Shown here piece after piece: positions 36,349-46,082 of a stretch of DNA of 64,000 nt. Numbering within the stretch: the stretch's first letter is position 1; every line of letters starts with the position of its first letter. Below the pieces are notes generated by a model that was not told the DNA's origin, did no database searches, and saw nothing but the letters and a program-made list of their open reading frames with translations. The stretch is taken from contig JAALGZ010000020.1 of the NCBI GenBank assembly GCA_015227615.1, positions 310,001 through 374,000 of the forward strand. Reading direction: 5' to 3'. This stretch comes from Labyrinthula sp. Ha (lineage: Eukaryota; Sar; Bigyra; Labyrinthulida; Labyrinthulaceae). A program made the translations under genes and the position numbers.

Positions 36349-37359
36349 ATGATAAAACTTTTTTCCAAGATTTCAAGACTTCACCAACCTTCCAATTCTC
36401 TCCGGTGCTCTTTCTCAACATCAACAACAAATTTCACTCCCAAACTGTTTGAAACGACTTCAACGCATCAAAACGTAAAAGCTTTTTATATAGCTCAACA
36501 TATAAATGTGAATTCTGTTGCAAATGTGTTTTCAACTTTGGGCTTGGCTCAATTAACACTACTGAATGAAAAGTCAACTCTTATAGCAAAACTTCATGAA
36601 GGCAAATCCAAAGCAAAATACGACTCAAAATCTTCTGAAGTTGAAAAATTTTTAACCATATATGATTTTGGAGCAGTTGTTTTCTTCAACTGCAGTCATT
36701 TCGAAGTTAAAACAAAACTAGATCTCTTGAAAGAAAACGTCATAAAAAATCCTTTGCTCAAAACCAAACTTTCTTCTAGACATGAAGAATTTAAGTTTAC
36801 AATAAGAGAAGATATACCTGAGAACGAACCGTTGATACAAAATAACCAACTATACCTAACAGAGTTGGATACAAATTCAGTGTCTGTGATTAGTTCTGTT
36901 CTTGCTCAAAGTGTTGCTTTATCACACTACGAAACGTTGATAGATGAAATATTAGAAGACTTTCATAAGTTTCAATCTCTTCAAAATAATCCACTTTCTT
37001 ATTTTTTACGGAGATTAAACTTTATAAATGAGAGACAAACTATAGTTCTTTTAAAGCTTTTAAGGGAAGCAAATTCCGTTATAGGAAATGTCATTTTAAA
37101 AATTGGTTTACTCGATAGAACAAAGTTAAAAGACTCGGTTTGGAAATATGAACGATACTTTAAGATTTGGGAAGAGATTAGAGAAGAGTTTGAACTTGAA
37201 GATCGCTGGGAGATTTTGAATACAAAAGTTGAGTATTTGAAAGATAATATGCAGTTTTTTATTGATATCTTAAATACTGAGAAAGGACTTCGTTTGGAAC
37301 GTATAGTTATTTTGCTAATCGCTACTGAAATCGTTCTTTCTTTATATTCGTTAATGTAG
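36349..37359 (+). CDS. RMND1: RMND1/Sif2-type DUF155 mitochondrial protein
   Basis: 336 aa, one exon. The N-terminus (MIKLFSKISRLHQPSNSL, then RCSFSTSTTNF) is basic and rich in Ser/Thr, a probable mitochondrial presequence. The body follows DUF155: IYDFGAVVFFNC, LDTNSVSVISSVLAQSVALSHYE, an SL..NPLSYFLRRLNFIN segment, IGLLDR..KDSVWKYE, then IWEEIREEFELEDRWEILN and a C-terminal hydrophobic helix VILLIATEIVLSLYSLM. RMND1 and its relatives anchor or organise mitoribosomes at the inner membrane. The neighbour is a mitoribosomal protein, converging with only 4 bp between stops. A 9-codon upstream ORF (36323-36352) ends in TGA overlapping this ATG (ATGA). Confidence 0.88.
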   Translation: MIKLFSKISRLHQPSNSLRCSFSTSTTNFTPKLFETTSTHQNVKAFYIAQHINVNSVANVFSTLGLAQLTLLNEKSTLIAKLHEGKSKAKYDSKSSEVEKFLTIYDFGAVVFFNCSHFEVKTKLDLLKENVIKNPLLKTKLSSRHEEFKFTIREDIPENEPLIQNNQLYLTELDTNSVSVISSVLAQSVALSHYETLIDEILEDFHKFQSLQNNPLSYFLRRLNFINERQTIVLLKLLREANSVIGNVILKIGLLDRTKLKDSVWKYERYFKIWEEIREEFELEDRWEILNTKVEYLKDNMQFFIDILNTEKGLRLERIVILLIATEIVLSLYSLM

Positions 37360-37363
37360 TGAG

Positions 37364-37768
37364 TTACAGATCAGGTAAATCTTCGCCAGCTAATTTTCGT
37401 TCATGAAGTACTGTTTTTATTCTTGCCATAGTTTTTTTTACTTTTACTAATCGTGAAGGCTGAGGCCATTTTAACCCTGAAACTCTGTGTTGATGTCTTT
37501 CCGTTTCAAGCAGGTTTCTTTCCTTTAAACACACAAACCACAGCTTATGAAGGTCTTCAAACGATTTGTTTCGCAGTTCCTTTGCTTCCCAAGATCTGCC
37601 AACATTTTGTTGTGTTGAAGATACCATTCCCACTTCGGTTCCTGCACGCCAAAACTCTTCTACGCCACGTCTCACTGTTCTCAAGTTTTTGAACATCTTA
37701 TGGGTATTATTCGCCAGCAAATTTGTTTCTGTTTGTTTAGATTTTGGGTAAAATCTCAGAGTAGACAT
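37364..37768 (-). CDS. MRPL47: mitochondrial large-subunit ribosomal protein uL29m (MRPL47)
   Basis: 134 aa, single exon. The MRP-L47/uL29m core is clear: [20 protein letters not shown] followed by [14 protein letters not shown], then a basic C-terminal helix ([20 protein letters not shown]). The N-terminus ([16 protein letters not shown]) is basic and likely carries mitochondrial targeting. uL29m sits near the peptide exit of the mitoribosome. It converges with the RMND1-like gene, which acts in the same process in other eukaryotes. Confidence 0.93.
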   Translation of the reverse strand: MSTLRFYPKSKQTETNLLANNTHKMFKNLRTVRRGVEEFWRAGTEVGMVSSTQQNVGRSWEAKELRNKSFEDLHKLWFVCLKERNLLETERHQHRVSGLKWPQPSRLVKVKKTMARIKTVLHERKLAGEDLPDL

Positions 37769-37769
37769 G

Positions 37770-40700
37770 TAGGTGTATCAAATAGTAATTGCTTTATGTC
37801 TATAAAACTCAATGAAGAATATTGCATTGATAAAATACCGAATCATGAGACTCAAGGAGCTTTCAATTAAGAACTGATCACAATGAATGGTAAAGTTCAC
37901 TTATCAAGAGATGATGCACCTAACAGGGAACAATTGAATTATTTAATCGAGATAGTAATAAAAAGTTAAGAACAAAACTTAATAATTTCAAGTCACTTCT
38001 ACATTTCAAATTAAAGTTAAGAAATATCATTTTTGTTTTACTAGAAGTTTAGAAATAACTATGAACTATCGAGTTGTTAACAAAATTTTTAAAGAATTTA
38101 TCCTGACATTAAGCCATTATAGATGAAATGAACGTTAGTTCGCTCTTAAAATGGTAGCTCAACAATTTCTTACAAGCTTCTGCTTTCGGTTTAAATTATC
38201 AAAAGGGTAGTTTTGTTGTATTTTGGAGGCCTTGTAGATATCCAATAGCTCTTTTTCGTGCATGTTCTGTTTTCCAGAACAAAAAAGAAAAAACTAGCCC
38301 GCACAGTCTCGTGAAAGTTAGAAGAACAGCTCCGGCTCTTTCGTACTTTATGTAATTTACATAATAAATTCAAATAAAATAACATAAATATGATGATATG
38401 ACTAGTTGTATCTGATACTACATTAGCTTGTAATGTGTCAGGGAAAATTTTATGAAATATTTCGAAGGTTAGCTCCTAGTCTCCTATTAAGATTCTTATT
38501 ACCAAAACGTCTTTAACCTTTCTACTATATCCCATTTAGTTAAGGAGATTAATTCACCTCTTTAATGAAAATTTAGGAAAATTTGTTAACCTTTGTATTT
38601 CAAGTTTTTTTTGGATTGAGGGTTCCCTGCTTTGTTTGATGCTCAATCTTTGAACAAAATACTGTTCATAGTTCCATTATATCTGCTTACTCAAACTTTT
38701 AATATAGAGCTAAATCTACAGAAAAAGGAAATTTGCTCTATTTAAAAACTAAAAACGGGGAAGGCAAGAATATATGTTAAAAAGAGTATATTCGTGCGTT
38801 ATACTAAATGTATGGTCGGGAATTTAAAATATGTTAATTGATTGTAGCTTGGTAGTGTGCAGTTATATTTTCCTAGTTGAGCAAATATCCCCAATCAAAA
38901 AATCTAGTAGTCATACTAAAAGAAAATTGTTTACCTCCTATTAATAAAGCAACTTTTGAAAATTGTCGAGAGTCTTAAAAAACCACTTTCTGGGAATCTG
39001 TGCTAGTGCTAAGCTTAGGCACGGCTTATTTTGGTTAACCCGAATTAGTCATTTATCCGCTTCATACATATTAACCATCCTTAATGTCAGAAGAGCTTAC
39101 TCAAAACAAAATGGACAAAATCAATAATATCACAAAAACTTGGTAAATGTGACGACTGGTATGATATTAGCTTTGTCACTCTTATGTAATTCAACCTGCG
39201 AAACCGTTTTTTATTAGAATTTATGTAATAGTTGTACATTTAACACTTAGGTTAGTACATAACAAAATAAATGAAGGAAGTAAGCTTCATAGCTCTTTCA
39301 TTTTATACCAGTAAAAGAAACTTAAATACGAGGAGTAAATATTCTTGCTTATTACCTGGTTTCCTTCTTTTTGTGGCTCTAATCTGTCCCTTAAATGGGA
39401 ATCCTGGGGGAAAAGTTGGATTTGCCTAATAATTCTGGTTGTTCCCTCCATCTTCCATAACCTTCAAAGCGGCAAATATATTAGTAAAAGTAGGAGACCT
39501 GATACTTTAAGCATTAGTGTATTCCTAAACCCGAATGCATGTTTTATGTTTGTTTTTAACAGCAATTGGTGCAACTCTGAGCATAGAATTCTACATAAAC
39601 TTACGTGGTGAAACACGAGAAAGGTAAAATACATTTTTGAAACTGCATGCAAAGTTATCCAACCTAAAAAAAGACTGAAAATGTTATAAACAACATCTCT
39701 GAGCTCGTTATAGTCGCCTTTTACCCGTTCCGATCATAAAGTTTTGTCCCGCTTAGTTTGATTGTCTATAGAGAGGGCTGCAACAATTTAGTAAAACTCT
39801 CGGTTTGTTTTCAAATATAAGCTAGCAATAAAATTTATTAAACTCAAAGAAATTTGCCTCGTACATATAGTAAAATCTGTACAGTCTTGTCGGAACAGCT
39901 TATTTTTGGTAGCTCAACAAAAGATAGATACATATGCAATTCTTCATTTTTCCGGCTTTTTCTTGATGAAAATATTGTACTTATCCAAGGGACAGCTATT
40001 TATCACAGAAAATGTGTTACAAAAAGTCCGCTTGAATTTTCTCAAGGATTAAATTTCGCAGATTTTCTATTTGTAAATTATACTTGTCACTTAAACAAAG
40101 TGGGTAAGCTTTGATATATCTCAAGAAACTTTGAATCTTGTCAAATTCTCACTGGTGATTTTGGCGAGAGTTTTCAATCATTTTTCAAAGTTTGAATAGA
40201 GTATCAACATTTGCGGGGTGTATTTATTAGAGCGACACATGACACATTCTGTATATAATTCAATGTGTCTCTAACATCTATGCTCAGGGATTAGAAACTT
40301 AAAGAAACGGTTGAAGTTTCAAAAACCTATGATGGATTCCGGATTTGGTTCTTTTCTGATGATGTTGAGAAATGTTAAGCCAGGAATTTTTGGTAACTAA
40401 GAGATCTTTCAATGGATAATGCGTTCACTTTATCAGTGATGTTGTCAGGCATTCTTAGCTCTCGATCACGCTACCAAGAAGATGTCTCGGATATTTTCAC
40501 TCACCAGGATTTTTTTTCAGGACACGATTTTGATCTCATTGAGAAATTACTCACCAGTTAAAGTTAAGAATGTCTGTTAATTCAGTAATTATATTTCTTC
40601 CGATGCTAGTAATTTTCTTCGCTGTGTGTTTTTTATTTCGTTTCAGCACACTATTTTAAACAACAGCAAAATAAATAATCTTTTTCCTACTTTCTGGTAA

Positions 40701-41880
40701 TAGGAAATAAAAAAGTTTGTAAAAAATTCCAGACAAATTTAAAATCTTATCTTGAAACTGGCTATATTCTCTTAGTTACTTATTTAATAACCTCGTGTGT
40801 TAGCTTGAAGCTAGCAAAAAATAGAAGCGTCGATTATATGATGTCCTATCTCTCGATTAATTTTAATTGCAATTGGTTTAAATATCATGCATCTGAAAAC
40901 ATGCTTCTGGTTTTTGAGTAATAAGTATTTTCGACTTAACCAAAAACGTATTTTATACTTTCACTTTATATTTTGGGTTCCTAGAAGACTATGACATGTA
41001 TGTGGTAATATACAGTACATAGCACAGCTCCAAAGGAACTGATTGGAAACATTTTTCTTCGACAGGGAGATGCATTAATTTCAATTTTTTTTCTCGCTAA
41101 AAATTCATATTTAGATGAATTATATTTTTCCAATTATTGAAGACAATTCATCTCACTATCTCTTAAAAATATTTTTAATGTGGAAGTAAGTACAAAGTTG
41201 CTTTAAAATATTCAGAGTATAGTCGTGGTTTGCATTAAGTTTTATTACTATTCTACAAGTAGAAATCTGCTCTATATATTATAAGTAGGGAATAATTTTT
41301 GCTCAACAATTGCTAGCTAAACTTGCGAAAGGAAAACTGCTAAACCAGCAAAGTGAGAAGCTGTCCTCTTCAACGTAAAAATTTAGTCCCAGAGTTGCTC
41401 GAAGGATAAAGTAAAGAGTATTACGAATGATTCATGCAACTAAAAACTTTGGAAATATTTTTACTAAATTAGTAAAGGTTTTCTTTTAAAAATTGCATAT
41501 AAAGAATTCTTGGGAACCTCCAAAGTAATTCAAACTCTTTAGTTTTTGCAGAACTATGCCGAACTTCAACACTACCTGTTGCTACAGCTGGTATAAAATA
41601 TCAAATAAGATTTAATGAGTATATACAGGGATATAAACTTATAAATTCTTAATTTTGATTAAGAGACTTGACATAAATTAAACCTTTATAAGCTTTGTCC
41701 GCTGTCTTACCTCTATGGTTGAACTTCGAAAACAATACTGTAAACAGGTCCTGTTCAGGGTGAGTAGAGAATAACTTAGACAATGTAATTATATATTTTT
41801 ATATTAATATAAATGTCTTTAATCCATGCAAGCGCTTAGATTAACTAACCATATTTCAAATGGACCTTCTCAATTCAAAC
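37770..41880. other. gene desert
   Basis: About 4.1 kb, AT-rich. Open frames at 39345-39611 and 39854-40114 (plus) have no recognisable motif. No RNA gene or clear repeat was seen. Confidence 0.45.
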
Positions 41881-41986
41881 GGGTTTCCAATAAAATAGAC
41901 ACACTCAACAAATTGAAAATATGCCCAAAGTGTAATCATTTCGCGACGATCCGATCTTGCATAAACCAAGAAAAACTCTAATTAAA

Positions 41987-42404
41987 ATGCAAGTATATTG
42001 ATGCTCAATCACCTTATATTTTCTAGATTTTTGTAAAGACATTCATTGGAAATACCCTTACACTCGATGTAAGCTCCTCTGATTCAATCGAATCCGTTAA
42101 GGAGCGTATCATGGAGTGCGAAGGCGTAGATGTTTGTGATCAAAGACTTCTTCACTGTGGGAAACAGTTGAATGACGGAACACTTGGAGCTTTTGGCGTT
42201 GGCAAAGAAAGTATGCTAACAATGGTAGCGTCTTTGAGAGGTGGTGTTATTGAACCAACCCTTGCTGCTCTTGCAAAGAAATACAACTGCGACAAGAAAG
42301 TATGTAGAAAATGCTACGCTAGACTTCCACCAAGAGCAACTAACTGCAGGAAGAAAAAGTGTGGACACACAAACCAGCTAAGACCAAAGAAGAAAGCAAA
42401 ATAA
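41987..42404 (+). CDS. UBA52: ubiquitin-ribosomal protein eL40 fusion with strongly diverged ubiquitin
   Basis: Two exons: 41987-41992 (only Met-Gln) and 42027-42404, with a 34-nt intron; 127 aa. Residues 1-75 are a ubiquitin moiety starting [17 protein letters not shown] and ending ASLRGG, followed by a 52-aa eL40 ([20 protein letters not shown] to KKKAK) with its four zinc cysteines and a near-canonical sequence. Ubiquitin is almost invariant in eukaryotes, yet here many positions differ: L8F, K11N, K29R, K33C, I44L, F45H, H68T and R72S, plus one residue missing around R54. K6, K27, K48, K63 and LRGG remain. The moiety is normally a folding chaperone for L40, cut by deubiquitinases. A CCAAT lies about 100 bp upstream. 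Confidence 0.95.
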
Positions 42405-42469
42405 GTTTAATTTTCTTGTTCTTACATTTATCTCAATTTTCCTATTGTATATCACGTTCAACCTTTGGC

Positions 42470-43523
42470 CTATGGCTCGACAACAACACAATCAAAATCA
42501 GCGAATGGATTAGGGTCCTCAGAAAAATCAGCAGGTTCTTCTGGTGAGTCAGGGTATGAATCAAAATTTGAGGTATCGTCTGCCCCAGAAACTGATGGTA
42601 CAATCGGTGGCGGTGTTTCCTTTGCTAAGAGTTTTTCAAAGCTAAATCCAGAGAACCATTTGTGTGTCTTGATGTCTTTCGGTCCATTCCTCAAACAACC
42701 AAATCCTATAATAAATAAATAAGAAGGGGTTACTCTTCGTTAAATCTGCGACTAATATCTTCTTAATAAGATTTTTTGAAGCTCTGTCAAAGAAACGAGG
42801 GAAATGAACATGTCCAGCTAAGACTTGCTGATATATTCCCATTGGATCTTCATCGTCAATAAAGGGTGGCTGCCCGGCTAGCATCTCATAGGCAAGAATA
42901 CCAAACGTCCACCAATCTACACCCTTTCCATGCCCCTTGTTAAGCAAAACTTCAGGTGCTATATATCTAAAGTAAAAAAAAAATTAAATGAACTCTGGGG
43001 TACCGCAAAGGGTGTATGTTTTGTAGATGACTTTCTTAGCGAACCCAAAATCTGTAAGTTTTAAATAACCTTGGTGATCAAGCAAGAGATTTTCAGGTTT
43101 CAAGTCCCTGTACACAATGTCTGCGCCATGAAGATGCTCAAACATTAGGACTACACATCCAGCATAGAATCTTGCCTTTTTTGAGTCTAGCCTACCTTCT
43201 TTACGAAGGCAGGTAAAAAATTCTCCCCCATTTACATAATCCATTATCATGTATAGAAATTTAGCGTCTTGAAAGGTGCCAAGTAAGTTCACCATAAAGG
43301 GATGAGCTTTTATTTCGCCAGTTCCTCGTGAAATGCTTTCAAGGATCGATTTTTCCGCTATTATATGCTCCACTTGGTTAAGTTTGACGACTTCATGCTT
43401 CTTTAAATACTTAATGGCACAGCAGCGCGACAGATCTGACTTGAACTTGCAAAATCTTACGCGCCCAAAGGATCCAGTTCCTAAAGTGACTCCCACTTCA
43501 AACTTCTCTAAATCATAGGACAT
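42470..43523 (-). CDS. PKAc: cAMP-dependent protein kinase catalytic subunit-like AGC kinase
   Basis: Three exons on the minus strand, 43523-42994, 42966-42734 and 42705-42470; introns of 27 nt (GTT donor, the only non-GTA one) and 28 nt; 332 aa. Kinase motifs: GTGSFGRV (glycine loop), CAIKYLKK (catalytic Lys38), YRDLKPENLLLD, DFGFAKK, and the activation-loop TYTLCGTPEY completed across the first intron, then IAPEVLLNKGHGKGVDWW. The AGC tail carries DDTSNFDSYPD, as in PKA, and ends FADFDCVVVEP; FxxF is the PKA-type hydrophobic motif, here followed by seven extra residues. All catalytic residues are present. It probably needs PDK1-type phosphorylation of the loop Thr. The gene faces ubiquitin-L40 tail-to-tail, 65 bp apart. 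Confidence 0.94.
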
Positions 43524-43627
43524 TTTGAATATATTCTAACGTCTATTAATAAAACGAAAATGCATAACGGCTCTTCACAACCTTCATACCAGATGAAGTG
43601 TCCAATTTCGGAATTCTTGTTTCACTT

Positions 43628-44504
43628 TCAGAATTGCCCGCACTCTTTTTTAATAATTTTCATATATTCAAGAACAAGTTCAACAATAATGTCAAGCTTT
43701 CGGCACAAGCTGTGTGGGGAGGTGAATTTAAATTTAAAGCGAAGTGATGTTTTAGGCGGTCTCTTGTCAGAAATTGTGGAATGTTTTTGGCATGTGCTCA
43801 GAGACACATACACTAGGTTCTCTTTGAGCAAACGAATATTATCTTCTAAAGATGGGCTCAGCAATTTAGACAACTGATCTTGATCACTAACAAAACATCT
43901 AAGCTAACGTTCAAAGAAAAGGATAAAATACATTCGAAGGAACGTTGAGTAATGGAATTTCCTATAGATAATAACAGAACAAGTTAATACCCGTATCATT
44001 GAACCCTCTGTATCTAGGAGTGAATCAAGAGAAATATATTTTGATCTCTCCATAACAACAAATGAAAATTCTTCAAGTTTTCCTAAACTAATTTACTCGC
44101 AGTAAAGTACCCTCATCTAAACCAACTTCGAAGGAGATGAAATCAAAAGGTTTGTACTCGAACCAACTGAGAAAAGGATAAAGCAGATCCTGCCGACTTT
44201 TAAGCTCAACCAAAATTATAACATTATTGAAGTAGTTACAGCCTGTTGCATAGAAATAAGCCCTAAAAGTTTATCCTGATGTAACCTGTATACGCATCAA
44301 AACTATAATTATACTGCGTTACCTGACTTGAAAACCTGCCTGTCAACTTTTTTTCCAAAGTATTTTTTCTAACGGATGAAATAAAGCAATAACTTACAAC
44401 TTACGAAACTGATAATAATTGAAACAGCATCCGAATAGGAAAGTCGAGAAAGAGAGGATAATGCATGTGATGAAGACTGTTTCTTCACTGTCTGGGACAA
44501 TCAT
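43628..44504 (-). CDS. CCDC47: CCDC47-like ER membrane protein (PAT complex, DUF1682)
   Basis: Six exons on the minus strand, 44504-44398, 44368-44294, 44262-44111, 44082-43991, 43961-43932 and 43903-43628, separated by introns of 29, 31, 28, 29 and 28 nt (all GTA..TAG), give a continuous 243-aa frame. Residues about 9-28 are a transmembrane anchor. Then VELKSRQDLLYPFLSWFEYK and FEVGLDEGKLEEFSFVVMER match the CCDC47 RQDLL.. and VTMNDED..TYVFAV region; LNVPSNLRCFVSDQ matches YGLPDSLAILSE; LRFKFKFTSP and the following helix match its last conserved strand and helix. CCDC47 helps insert multipass membrane proteins with the Sec61 translocon. The N-terminal lumenal acidic domain and C-terminal coiled coil of animal CCDC47 are missing. 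Its ATG is 17 bp from the divergent amine-oxidase ATG. Confidence 0.8.
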
Positions 44505-44521
44505 GTCTGCAGGGAACAGAA

Positions 44522-46082
44522 ATGACGACGGAATTTGATTTGGTAATCGTTGGTGCTGGAATCTCTGGTCTTGTAAAGAGATATTGTGGATAAGTCTTAG
44601 GCGGCTGCTAGAGTAGTGTTGGAAAAAAGAAAAGATTTAAACTTCGTTATTCTTGAAGCAAGAGATAGAACCTTGGGACGGGTTCGTACTATCGATATCT
44701 CTGAGTTTACCCCTTGTACAGATGAAGACAGAGGTTTCTTACGCGAAATCGATGGACACTATGATGCAGGTGGTACATGGTTGCATGGCACAGCAGGCCA
44801 TCCTTTTATGAAGTGGCTAAGCAAAGATGATGTCGTTGAAACGGCTAACAATAATCCTTGGACTTCAGGAAACCTTTTTGATAGCTTCTACACTTACATG
44901 AAACATGGACAGCAACTGTTACACCCTGAAGATACCCTAAAAGAAGACCTAAAAGAACTATACATTGTTCTTTTCAGTTTACTTTTCAATCTTTGTGGTG
45001 ATTTGAGTTTGGAAGAGGGGGTTAGCGTTGGTCATGTATATAACAAACAGGTTAAGGTGTCGCCATTTTGGTCTTATTTGAGTTATATTGAGCAACAAGC
45101 TCTTGAGCTGGTGATTCATCTGCACGAACTTTGGTTGGGAGTTGATCTTGTAGAGGTAGGAATACGAGATTGGAAGCTCATGACTTATGGGTTTGGACCC
45201 CAATTAGATGTATCGACTGCTGGCTCTATGACTCATAAGATCTTGACTGGTAAGTTACACTACAAGGATTCTAGATGCGTAGGTCTTTTTCCATCGGATA
45301 AAAACAAGATAGAAGTTGATTTTGGAGATCTTCCAGGGCCTCATCTTTGTGTTAAAGACGGCATGCAAAAGTTTCTACAACAAAATCTAGCCTCAGATAA
45401 AACTCTAGAATTGGTGAGGCTAAATACCGAGGTTAAGAAAATATCTGAGGACATTGAATCTGGCTTTCTATCAATCATAGTTGAAGATGCGCACACCAAT
45501 AATCAGGAAGAGCTGAAAACTAAGGCAGCTCTGGTAACAGTTCCCCTTGCTGTGCTAAGTAAAAGTCCAGACATGCTTCCTGTTTCGGTGCCGTATCTAG
45601 ACGAGAGTAAGACAGGACACTATTTGAAAGTGGCCATTTTGTTTAGGGGAAAATTTTGGGATGATGACAAGCCATTTATATGTATTGCTGCAGAGAAAGG
45701 TTTTAGAGTGTACTTTAAGGAAGTCTTTAAGAGCTGCTGCATTGTTGTAGGTACACTTGCAGGGAAGCAGGCGCAGGCCCTTGCTCAATTGGATGATAGA
45801 GATCTTCTCAATTGCGCTGTTGGTCCTCTGGAGAAAGTGTATGGTAGCCACGTGCGATCCAACCTGCTTGGGTATCATATTCATCGATGGCAGAAAGAAA
45901 AATATAGCCATGGTAGTTACCCTTTAAACAGTTTCTCTAGTTGCACCGAACCTTTAGGAACACTGAAAGCTCTTTATCTAGCAGGAGATGGAATATCAGA
46001 AGAGGGTGATGAGGGATCGTTAGCTACATCTTTCTTCTCAGGTCAATCTCAGGTGACAAAAATTCTGCACAAACTATTGTAA
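44522..46082 (+). CDS. flavin-containing amine oxidase (polyamine oxidase-like)
   Basis: Two exons, 44522-44572 and 44601-46082, with a 28-nt intron; 510 aa. The FAD dinucleotide-binding fold is built across the intron: FDLVIVGAGISGL joined to AAARVVLE, then FVILEARDR. The next motif, normally GGR, reads LGR (RDRTLGRVRT). DAGGTWLHG (about 72-80) and the C-terminal YLAGDGISEEGDEGSLATSF match the FAD-contacting blocks of amine oxidases, with D in place of the usual E in AGE. Polyamine oxidases and monoamine oxidases deaminate amines and make hydrogen peroxide. No SWIRM domain, signal peptide or C-terminal peroxisomal tripeptide is visible (it ends HKLL), so it is probably cytosolic. Substrate cannot be deduced. 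Confidence 0.85.

Noticed and set aside
43560-43877. 105-codon plus-strand open frame
   Set aside because: It is the antisense shadow of the CCDC47-like terminal exon.
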